A DNA stretch of 64,000 bases, taken from assembly GCF_963855985.1 (NCBI RefSeq), contig NC_087106.1, positions 8,849,001-8,913,000 on the forward strand, in the 5' to 3' direction. Below the pieces are notes generated by a model. That model did no database searches and was not told the origin of the DNA. It saw nothing but the letters and a program-made list of their open reading frames with translations. The stretch comes from Ostrinia nubilalis. Lineage: Eukaryota; Arthropoda; Insecta; Lepidoptera; Crambidae. The position numbers and the translations under genes were made by a program. Positions 57,401-64,000 of the stretch are shown here, one piece after another (position 1 is the first letter of the stretch; each line of letters begins with the position of its first letter).

Positions 57401-57904
57401 TAATGGTTGGTACTTATTGACATTTATTTCTAAATGTGAATTACTTAAAAAAGCCCAACCACTATCGCTTTCCTCAAACTCTTCCATTTTCTTTTTCAAT
57501 ATACTCACTAGTTTAGAAAATAAACTATCAAAATCATAGTTGTGGTAAAGTATAAAATTCTTTGTAACAAAAGATTTCATTTCCTGCATATTATTTTTGA
57601 ATAACAGGAAAATGCTAAATAATTCAAAATTCACTTTGATGCAAGTATGTACTCTTAAAGCATCATCTAAAAGTGATTTTATTTTGTTATGAATAGAATT
57701 AAAGAAAATATCTATAGAAGTTTGGTCAAGTTCACTTGCAACTAATCGGTAAGAAATGATTCGAGAGCGAAATGCAGAACCTACGATTTCCACACCATCA
57801 CTGTGTGGTTGGGTGGAGTTCTTTTGTTTGTGCAAGCGACTCCGCAAGTGTCCTACCCAAGAGGTTGAACCTATGGACACGTTACAAATAGTACAGAAAG
57901 GCAT
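54401..57904 (-). CDS. Protein-primed family B DNA polymerase of Polinton (pPolB)
   Basis: 1167 residues, intact. N-terminal C2H2 finger (C4, C7, H19, H25). A conserved block NKDQCCFLWSVTAALYP (191-207), paired with SHYCLIKDLSRL (H290), recalls a cysteine-protease-like module. A second finger is at C315/C318/H331. Exonuclease: Exo I YADFE (D365, E367), Exo II FHNLAGYD (D508), Exo III YLKTDVLLLTD (D659). Between Exo I and II lies an endonuclease VII-like treble clef, CHIC...RDHCH...YRGAAHRYCN (457-488). Polymerase motifs: YIDCNNLYG (D755), KLLNNSIFGK (899-908), YTDTDS (D1009, D1011) and KLY (1076-1078). It replicates the element by protein priming from the terminal repeats. ATG 57904 is followed at once by the finger. 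Confidence 0.95.
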   Translation of the reverse strand: MPFCTICNVSIGSTSWVGHLRSRLHKQKNSTQPHSDGVEIVGSAFRSRIISYRLVASELDQTSIDIFFNSIHNKIKSLLDDALRVHTCIKVNFELFSIFLLFKNNMQEMKSFVTKNFILYHNYDFDSLFSKLVSILKKKMEEFEESDSGWAFLSNSHLEINVNKYQPLGGSSYLKLPKFIQNKKACINIQNKDQCCFLWSVTAALYPARNHPERVSSYPNFKDVLNINGISYPVTFSDIRIFEKNNPKLSFIIYGLKNSKTIIGPVYKSKNTKNKKTIHLLMLENDATSHYCLIKDLSRLVRNQITAHHGKIYFCDTCLVFFTTFDELENHLCSGIVTVLPEKGTVIKFNNYDRKQNVPFVIYADFETILEVHKDKSDTQNTKTLQHHIPSAFAYNIVCTVNTSYNRYVSYLGSDCVSKFIESLYRDVREIHAILSKNLPMIFTEKDASEFLQATRCHICDNFLFSDKVRDHCHITGLYRGAAHRYCNLQYKIPKFIPVFFHNLAGYDCHLFIKQLGEMPGNIKIIPKTKENYVSFTKFVPISDQEFMQLRFVDSFKFLGTSLDKLAKTIKKEEFDHLRMHFPIPTQFNLLTRKGIYPYEYMDNWDRFKERCLPEKKEFYSSLTNEHITDEDYEHAQSVWSQFNIKNLGQYTKLYLKTDVLLLTDIFEKFRKTCKFHYQLDPAFYVTAPSLSFDAMLYKTGVELELIDDLAIVRMIQSGIRGGVCMCSHRHANANNKYMNEYDPLKPDTFVVYIDCNNLYGFSMCQSLPLSNFRFLNQTEIECLDIVNVPADAEYGFILEVDLSYPKELHDRHNDLPFCPEKCIPPGGKTFKLVPNLYDKYFYVIHYVHLKTCLKHGLILKKIHRVITFQQSPYLKQYIDLNTSLRQQAQSTFEQDFFKLLNNSIFGKTLENSEKRVNVHLVNEWSDHNNVTKKKITANKLIASSSFHSVSIFTENLVAIQTKPERVILDKPIYIGFTVLELSKSHMYDFHYSVFEPSYKNKLQMCYTDTDSFVYQIETENFYKDLKETFLHYFDTSNFFKENVYGLPLLNKKIPGLFKDEMGGNIITEFVGLRSKLYCVKTINTTIKKAKGVKKSVVRDIQISDYKKTLYHGNIVRKTNILFKSIKHNIFTRSLNKVALSSNDDKRFVSADKVSTRAWGHTSILNI

Positions 57905-58034
57905 TTTAGAACCAAGAATTAGTTAATAAACAATAAAGTCTCTATACCTACCTACTAGAAATAATGTTGAATAATTCGAATGTAAAAAATAATATTAAAA
58001 CTGTGTAATAAGTATGTTTATTTACAAGTAAAAA
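57905..58034. other. Spacer upstream of pPolB
   Basis: 130 bases of AT-rich sequence. AACATTATTTCTAG on the minus strand (near 57957) could be a splice acceptor feeding the polymerase leader. TTTATT at 58017-58022 is the AATAAA signal for the upstream spliced gene. Confidence 0.4.
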
Positions 58035-59427
58035 TTATTTAATGTTTATTTTATTACTGTAATAAGTCGGTTCGCACTCTTCAAAAATTACGTAAGCGCT
58101 ACTTATAAACCTTTGTAGAGCTTCCCACTCCTGGGATTGTTCACCGCATTGGAGTTTTACCGCTGCAAGCGCTTTCTTGTAACGCTCCTCGGGTGGAACG
58201 TTCTTAACATCGTCGGTGTTGTAGACTTTCAAATCTATGTAGAACTCGCCGCTGGTGACTGCAGTCCGACGACACTGGCCCGAAGACACCCGCGATGTAA
58301 AGCTCGATGCGATGCTACGAGTTGTCTCCTTCGCACTTGCCCGCTCGTCCTTATTAATGATTGAAAACAAACTCTTCGTTTTCTTTGGTCTGTGAACAAT
58401 AGACATTTATTTAAGTAATGATTATTTTATTCAATAGAATATATTTTTTGTTAGTTTTATTTATTTAAAGGTTTTATTACACACACACAAACACATAAGA
58501 ATGCTCTGTACAAAAAAGTTGTCAAAAGATCAGCTGTTGTACTTTAAACAATTAGGTACTATTTTACTTTAATTCGCTTAGATTTTTATGTAAGTACTCG
58601 TAAAAACTCATTGTAAATTAAAAATTTACCTTTTAGGGAATATTAAAATTAAGTGCTTGTAGAATAATTATGAGGGAGTTTGGTAATATTATTACTAAAA
58701 TCTTACTATTACTAATATTATTAATGCAAAGTTTGTGTGGATGTCTGGCTGTGAGGATGTTTGTTACTCTTTCATGCAAAACCACTGAACAGATTTTGAT
58801 GAAACTTTACAGTATTATTGTTTATAACCCAGAATAACATATAGGCTATAATTTATGGCGATCTGTGATATACTAAATTTTACGCGGGTGAAGCCGCAGC
58901 CAAAAGCTAGTTAGATTATAAAGGTGGAAATTTACCTAGTTAGGGCTTCAACGTTCGCAACGGAATGGGCGGCAGGCTTTCGCTTCCTCGGCTTAGGCGC
59001 AGGCGTAGAAGCGGTTGAGGTCGACGCGCTGGTTTTGGACTTGCTCTTGCTCGAGCGCGGTGGTGGCACCACCTCTAATGGGGCCACGTCTTCAATGCTG
59101 GATGCGTACTCAGAATCCGACCTATAAAATATTAATCATCATTAGTCTATCTTCCTAATAATCATGACCACTGTCTAATTACGGTAATGACACATTTAAG
59201 TACACTACCAAATACAAAGATACATACTATGCTAGCTAGATATATTGATGGTTGCGGGATTCGAACCCGCGACCAATTAGCTTAACAAAACACATCGCGG
59301 TTCTCTACACAAATACTAAAGTAAAGAAAACATGTAAAGAAATACTCAGTAAAGAAAACATTACTTGAAAATTATTTGTCAGAACAAACTAAGTATAAAA
59401 TAAATGTATAACAGTACTTACTCACAT
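58035..59427 (-). CDS. Spliced Polinton accessory protein 3 (180 residues, split start codon)
   Basis: Assembled as 59427-59426 (AT), 59121-58936 and 58389-58035. Donor CAAAAT|GTGAGTAAGT and acceptor TATTTTATAG|GTCGG rebuild ATG across intron 1 (59425-59122). Donor CTAG|GTAAAT and acceptor TTGTTCACAG|ACC join exons 2 and 3 in phase (intron 2, 58935-58390). The product starts MSDSEYASSIEDVAP, has a serine/threonine/lysine-rich stretch with PKPRKRKP (residues 44-51, a likely nuclear localisation signal), then a folded C-terminus with FYIDLKVYNTDDV and YVIFEECEPTYYS, resembling the two other small leftward proteins. Without splicing, only a 123-codon frame starting in intron 2 would appear. Function unknown; nuclear location is inferred. 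Confidence 0.7.
58700..58912 (+). mobile_element. Lep1-type Helitron, copy 3, inside a Polinton intron
   Basis: ACTAATATTATTAATGCAAA, GAAACTTTACAGTATTATTG, AACATATAGGCTATAATTTA and GAAGCCGCAGCCAAAAGCTAG match copies 1 and 2. It occupies the middle of intron 2 of the spliced accessory gene, 24 bases from the donor, and leaves both splice sites intact. It shows that the Polinton lineage resided in a lepidopteran genome long enough to gain this insertion. Confidence 0.8.
59249..59273 (-). other. tRNA T-arm-like fragment in intron 1
   Basis: On the minus strand GGTCGCGGGTTCGAATCCCG followed by CAACC forms a perfect five-pair T stem with the TTCGAAT loop, a full B-box. No matching D arm, anticodon arm or 5' acceptor strand precedes it, so it is a 3' tRNA-half relic or a stray RNA polymerase III element. 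Confidence 0.55.
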
Positions 59428-61476
59428 TTTGCACAATCGGGAGCTTGTTTCTTGCTATTCACAAAGAATCTCACAAAGTAATTAATTTTTTGCGGTGAAA
59501 TTCTGTATTTATGTGATCAATAATAAATTGTCAGCAAAAATTAAGCTAATTAGTTAAAACTAAAGTAACAATAAAATGATATACAAATTTGGACCGTATT
59601 TTTATGTTCGATAAGCACAGAAAAAAAAATCACTAGCAAGTAGGTATTACCTTTTGAATTAAAATATTACCCATACTTTGATGTTACGTTTAAAGGAAAT
59701 ATGATTGTGTTACACTATGTTGCAGTAAAAGTGAAATCAGAATCTAAAGTATGTAGGTTAATTTCTTAAATGGCTAGTCAAATACTAATTATGTAGTATT
59801 CCAAGTACCGAATTTCCATCATTCTATTTGTAAAGTTAAATTGTAATAAGCTACATTGATTTGAGTCTGCTTCCAACAGAAAACTAATAAACCAACTAAT
59901 TTTACTCACGATTTTATTCGATTTTATTTTTCCTCACAATGTTTACATCTTTTTTACAATGCATTGTCATTTAGAAAAAAATTGACTTACTTTATAAAGG
60001 TAGATTTAACGGTAGAAGCATAATGTATCAGTCACCATTGAGTCACATAGAAAGATAAAAATAATTATTAGTTTCAACTTGCAATGCAACACGAAGTAAA
60101 CAATAAAAATCTAAAGTTACATGTCGTGCACACACATTCAAAGCATTTAATGCTGAATCTGCAAGTAAGCTGTGTGAGACCAGGAGCTGAGATGTTTAAA
60201 TCGATGTTTTATTGAACATTTGAATAAAATGTATTTTATTTTCAGATTGGTTAAATATTGATATACATTTTCATTAAATATGAAATAAATGATTTAAAAG
60301 ATTATTTTATTTTTGCAATATTAGAAAGAGTAAGTACTTATAGTAGTATAGTAGTAAATGTACAATAAATAAATGTCTAATAGTCATAAATGTACAATAA
60401 TGCAAAATGTCAAAAATTCGAAACAAAACTTTAAAACCATTTTAAAATGAACAGGTTTACAGATAAATATATAAAACTCTTACTCTTGGACTATAAATTG
60501 CAGCTCGTACATTCCCACGATCCACGCGATGCAACGTACAGTGTGACATTAGATTTCATCGAGTGCAAGTTCGTCATGTACGTAATAATTAAAAAGTATA
60601 AGTGCACATTTTAAAAACTCTGTGAAACCAGTGCAGTATTTCCTAAAATGTAAGTGTAATTATATATTTCATATACTTTTAAGTTTATAGGATAACTTTC
60701 GGATCATGATTTTCGTTTAACTTGCGAGAGAGATTACCATTTTTTTGATACCTCTTTAAGATCACCACTCGCTTGCTATCTGGGGTCAGTGCAGTATTTT
60801 TTCTTTTCTATACGTGGTTAAATTATGAATAAATAAACCATTTTTTCATTGATTTATAAAGAAAACTTTCTTCGCTTTGATTATAGTGTTACTCAAAATA
60901 TTTAATATATATCACAAATAAAAATCTTTAAATACTAAAATCAATAGATAATTGTTTGCTAATATTTATTACAGATTTTATTGACGATTAAAAAAAGTTC
61001 TCTTTATTTCAGGAGTACCTACTGCTCAGCAAGACAATTAAATATCTACAATAATAAGCAGAAAACGTCGTTATAGATCTTGGTTAAAACAGGTAACCTT
61101 TTTATTTATTAATAACGTTGCAATATTGTTAGAAGTTTCGGTTCTGTATTTAAACTGTTCACAATTTATTTAAAGCATTATTTATTTTTTCAGATCCCCA
61201 GTGACATGATTTAATTAATAAACTAATTAAATCGTGGATAAGAAACTTCGACGAGAAGAAGAATTGATTTATATCATCAATAATCGTAGTAAAAAAGGTC
61301 TTAATTTATTTCAATTTATAATAAATTATGGTTGTGGTTGTTTTATTTGAATAAAAAATCTCAAGGTATGGTGTTACATAAAGGTGATGGTATGGTTGTG
61401 CTAAAAACGGTAAAGGTAAAAGGGTAAGTAATGGTAAACGGTAATAAAAGGTAATAGTAATCAGGTACCTAAGAAA
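59428..61476. other. Long noncoding stretch near the right end
   Basis: About 2 kb, strongly AT-rich, with no credible coding frame on either strand. Directly upstream of the split start codon the minus strand is open for about 30 codons in another frame, but that frame stops at the splice site. The interval probably holds untranslated leader exons and introns of the leftward transcripts. Confidence 0.55.
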
Positions 61477-62851
61477 GAACATTCAGAGATAGAATCTTGA
61501 CATAGCTCTTCAGCTGTGTATGTTAGGTAGGAGGACATTCAGTGAGAGAATCTTACCATGGGTCTTGAGCTGAATGTGTTAGGCAGAACAAACGGTAAGA
61601 GAATCTTACCATGGGTCTCTGAAGATACTTACCTCGGGTCTTCAACCGTTTGTGTTAGGAAGGACATTCAGTAAGATAATCTTACCATGGGTATTAAGCT
61701 GAATGTGTTAGGCGATACATTCAACAAAGGAATCTTACCATGGGTCCTGAGTTGTCTGTGTCATATTAGGCAGGACGTTCGGTGAGAGAATCTTACCACG
61801 GGTCTCTCTGAAGATACTTACCTCGGGTCTTCAGCCGTTTGTGTTAGGAAGGACATTCAGTAAGATAATCTTACCATGGGTATTAAGCTGAATGTGTTAG
61901 GCGATACATTCAACAAAGGAATCTTACCATGGGTCCTGAGTTGTCTGTGTCATATTAGGCAGAACGTTCGGTGAGAGAATCTTACCACGGGTCTCTCTGA
62001 AGATACTTACCTCGGGTCTTCAGCCGTTTGTGTTAGGAAGGACATTCAGTAAGATAATCTTACCATGGGTATTAAGCTGAATGTGTTAGGCGATACATTC
62101 AACAAAGGAATCTTACCATGGGTCCTGAGTTGTCTGTGTCATATTAGGCAGAACGTTCGGTGAGAGAATCTTACCACGGGTCTCTCTGAAGATACTTACC
62201 TCGGGTCTTCAGCCGTTTGTGTTAGGAAGGACATTCAGTAAGATAATCTTACCATGGGTATTAAGCTGAATGTGTTAGGCGATACATTCAACAAAGGAAT
62301 CTTACCATGGGTCCTGAGTTGTCTGTGTCATATTAGGCAGAACGTTCGGTGAGAGAATCTTACCACGGGTCTCTCTGAAGATACTTACCTCGGGTCTTCA
62401 GCCGTTTGTGTTAGGAAGGACATTCAGTAAGATAATCTTACCATGGGTGTTAAAAACGATGGTGGACTGTATTATAGAGAGGCCTGCCGGTGGTGATTGT
62501 GGTATGCCACTAGAATCAAGGAAACTCCAATAAAAGGGCCAAAACAGTAGGTATATTGTAGCTTTGCAGCTCAAAACATTAACACGAGAGTGTACAAAAA
62601 GCAACTTCAAAAACTCAATCTAAAACAATATTAAAAAAAGTAAAAAACCATAAACAATTATCAAAAAGGATTGCTGGCCAAACTGCCAGCAACAATGGGT
62701 ATTAAGCTGAATGTGTTAGGCGATACATTCAGCAAAGGAATCTTACCATGGGTCCTGAGTTGTCTGTATCATATTAGGCAGAACGTTCGGTGAGAGAATC
62801 TTACCACGGGTCTCTCTGAAGTTACTTACCACGGGGCTTCAACCGAATGTT
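61477..62851. repeat. 189-bp higher-order tandem array rich in splice-donor motifs
   Basis: The marker GGTGAGAGAATCTTACCACG recurs at 61781, 61970, 62159 and 62348, giving an exact 189-bp period. Degenerate shorter units precede from 61477. Each 189-bp unit is built from smaller dyads (CATTCAG...CTGAATG) and contains CTTACC four times, which is GGTAAG on the leftward strand, including GAGGTAAGTAT, a perfect 5' splice-site consensus. The last unit is broken by a 246-bp insertion and resumes at 62701. It lies upstream of every leftward gene. Confidence 0.85.
62449..62694. mobile_element. 246-bp insertion within the tandem array
   Basis: The array unit stops after CCATGGGT and resumes with ATTAAGCTGAATG beyond the insert. 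ATGGGT flanks both sides (62443-62448, 62695-62700), a likely 6-bp target duplication. The insert ends with a perfect hairpin TTGCTGGC/GCCAGCAA and has no terminal inverted repeats. A 70-codon minus-strand frame overlaps it and shows no motif. Type unknown. Confidence 0.6.
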
Positions 62852-62877
62852 TTGATCAAGATACTTATTTAAATGTA

Positions 62878-62993
62878 TTCAACACTCCGTTCGTAGTGTA
62901 TTATTGGGCATTCTGTCAAACCAGAGTGAGCGCAGCGAACGGTCGGAAGCGAAGCGGACGACTGGGGGACAGAATGCCCAATAATACACTACT
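62878..62993 (-). repeat. Polinton right terminal inverted repeat
   Basis: The complement of this segment reads the same 116 bases as 45893-46008, including the internal 25-bp stem. Confidence 0.93.
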
Positions 62994-62999
62994 TGCATG
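62994..62999. repeat. Polinton target-site duplication, right
   Basis: TGCATG immediately after the terminal CACTACT. Confidence 0.9.
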
Positions 63000-63036
63000 C
63001 AAACGACAAAGATAATTTTAAGTCATGGAACCCTAA

Positions 63037-63151
63037 GGCTGAGTTACACCCCCTAACTTTGACAGTACTTATTTACGAGTATAACGATAACCGGTGTTTG
63101 TGTAGTCTGATAGATTTTTGACGTTTGTTAAAGTTAAAGTGCAACTCAACC
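63037..63151 (+). mobile_element. PIF/Harbinger-like MITE, family A copy 7
   Basis: Termini GGCTGAGTTACACC and GTGCAACTCAACC, TAA on both sides, 43 bp outside the Polinton right end. Confidence 0.75.
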
Positions 63152-63154
63152 TAA

Positions 63155-63387
63155 GTGGTCGCATAAGTAATTTATGCAATTTATTCCTATTGTGTCTCGA
63201 TTCGCTAGTAGGTACTTGAAAGGCTAATTATGAAAATCAATAGATTGATATTTTATTGATATTTATAAAAAGTCTTAAAAAACACGCCCGTGGGGGGTGA
63301 CATAAAGCGTCCTAAATCCTAGCACTTGAACCATATTTTCGTGTTCAACATGAACATAGGAAGCTTTTACATACCAATATTCTGTCC
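63155..63387. other. Right flank, unique AT-rich DNA
   Basis: No gene or repeat recognised. Confidence 0.5.
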
Positions 63388-63395
63388 ATCTAGAT

Positions 63396-63603
63396 CAGTG
63401 GTTTTTAACCTTTAAGTCATGAGGGACCATTTTACCAAACTTCTGTCTTATCAGGGACCACCTCATAATCGATCAAAACCAGTTTGACTGCAAATATCAG
63501 TTAAAAGTGGTTTTAACCAAGGTGTGCAAGTGCACTTCGTGGACCACTTAGAATGTCTCCAGGGAACACCAGTAGTCCGTGGACCACCGGTTAAGAACCA
63601 CTG
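63396..63603. mobile_element. 208-bp non-autonomous hAT element
   Basis: Inverted termini CAGTGGTTTTTAACC and GGTTAAGAACCACTG are flanked by an 8-bp duplication ATCTAGAT (63388-63395, 63604-63611). Eight-base duplications and CAGTGGTT ends are hallmarks of hAT transposons. No transposase. Confidence 0.85.
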
Positions 63604-63611
63604 ATCTAGAT

Positions 63612-64000
63612 CATTGGTTCCCAAAGTGGGGGGCGCGCCCCCCAGGGAAGGCGCAAAGACCTTTAGGCCTCAGCCTCGAACTTAGCGGGCAGCGGGGCGG
63701 CGGCGGCGGCGGCGCGGGAGCGGGGCGGGTAACGCAGACCCGTTCTCGAAACCAGCGGGCAGCTCGCGCGGCGCTTTAGCGGCGAAGTGTTGTGTTCGGG
63801 GTTGTGTTGTCGAGATATTTGTTTTTATTCGCAAACGAAATGTCTGAACAACGGCGACAATTTTATTTCGATTCAAATTTATTCCTAACGCTCGATTTAT
63901 TGTGGGCAAAAGAAGGAGTGCGCTCCCCGCTCGATGCCCGCTCCCTCGCCGCTGCCCGCTCGTTGCCCGCTGCCGCCCCGCTGCCGCGCCGCTGTTTTCG
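63612..64000. mobile_element. Start of a second hAT-like, GC-rich element (cut by window end)
   Basis: CATTGGTTCCCAAAGTGGGG is the typical left end of another hAT group. The sequence then turns very GC-rich with a GCGGCGGCGG run (63695-63715) and CCGCTGCC-type repeats to the window edge. It starts exactly at the end of the neighbouring target duplication. An ATG at 63840 opens MSEQRRQFYFDSNLFL, which may be the start of a coding region continuing beyond the window; short overlapping open frames here are unconvincing. Confidence 0.5.

Larger units (their letters stand above)
45893..62993. mobile_element. Complete Maverick/Polinton transposon, 17,101 bp
   Basis: Bounded by 116-bp terminal inverted repeats that I read as identical and by a TGCATG duplication. 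It encodes the whole Polinton toolkit: protein-primed DNA polymerase B, retroviral-like integrase, packaging ATPase, adenovirus-type protease and major and minor jelly-roll capsid proteins, plus accessory genes. Rightward genes fill 46118-52932 and leftward genes 53094-59427, converging at about 53 kb. All core frames are open with catalytic residues present. Identical ends and intact genes suggest recent insertion. Polintons are regarded as virus-like and may form particles; whether this copy does is unknown. Confidence 0.95.

Noticed and set aside
58035..58406. A 123-residue unspliced gene starting at ATG 58406
   Set aside because: Its first six codons lie across a good splice acceptor, and an upstream exon joins in phase with a perfect donor, so the spliced model explains more.
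58924..59127. Plus-strand 67-codon open frame
   Set aside because: It is the antisense shadow of exon 2 of the spliced leftward gene.
59249..59273. Functional tRNA gene inside the Polinton
   Set aside because: Only the T arm is present; no D arm, anticodon arm or acceptor partner.
62398..62610. 70-codon minus-strand open frame across the array insertion
   Set aside because: It spans the boundary between array and insert and has no motif.
61477..62851. CRISPR-like array
   Set aside because: The repeat unit is long, contiguous and without unique spacers, in a eukaryotic transposon. It is a tandem repeat.

Overview
The window is AT-rich, intron-bearing animal DNA from a moth or butterfly (Lepidoptera). 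The evidence is the repeat content: Lep1-type Helitrons, many 3'-end pieces of a lepidopteran endonuclease/reverse-transcriptase retrotransposon (the QQWTS tail), tRNA-headed SINE pieces and dense MITEs. No complete host gene is visible. The species cannot be named from the sequence alone.

Bases 1-45892 are host intergenic or intronic DNA filled with transposon debris: truncated retrotransposon tails, seven PIF/Harbinger-like MITEs with TAA/TTA target duplications, several palindromic MITEs, Helitron pieces and a 2.1 kb fold-back element (43172-45283). Around 33.8-34.2 kb and at 38.7 kb there are GC/CpG-richer islands with strong splice-donor sequences. These are the only hints of host exons.

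Bases 45893-62993 hold one apparently complete Maverick/Polinton, a virus-like DNA transposon of 17,101 bp. It has 116-bp terminal inverted repeats that look identical and a 6-bp target duplication, TGCATG. The rightward block (46118-52932) encodes the packaging ATPase, a conserved unknown with a C-terminal WDDPNEL block, a small fibre-stalk-like protein, a retroviral-type integrase with chromodomain, a phospholipase A2-like minor virion protein, an adenovirus-type cysteine protease, the penton-like minor capsid protein, a 48-residue protein, the double-jelly-roll major capsid protein and a conserved unknown. Several genes are chained by ATGA stop/start overlaps. The leftward block (53094-59427) encodes a protein-primed family B DNA polymerase and three small proteins that appear to be related to each other. 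One of these is spliced twice and its start codon is divided by an intron. The protease has no AUG covering its conserved N-terminus; a classical A AAA AAC slippery heptamer sits directly before the stop codon of the upstream gene, in the correct register for a -1 frameshift.

The right end of the Polinton (61477-62851) is a 189-bp higher-order tandem array. On the leftward strand it repeats the 5' splice-site consensus GGTAAG about four times per unit. It lies upstream of all leftward genes, so it may act as a splicing leader or regulatory array.

The right flank (62994-64000) holds another Harbinger-like MITE, a 208-bp hAT MITE with an 8-bp target duplication and the start of a second, GC-rich hAT-like element cut by the window edge.
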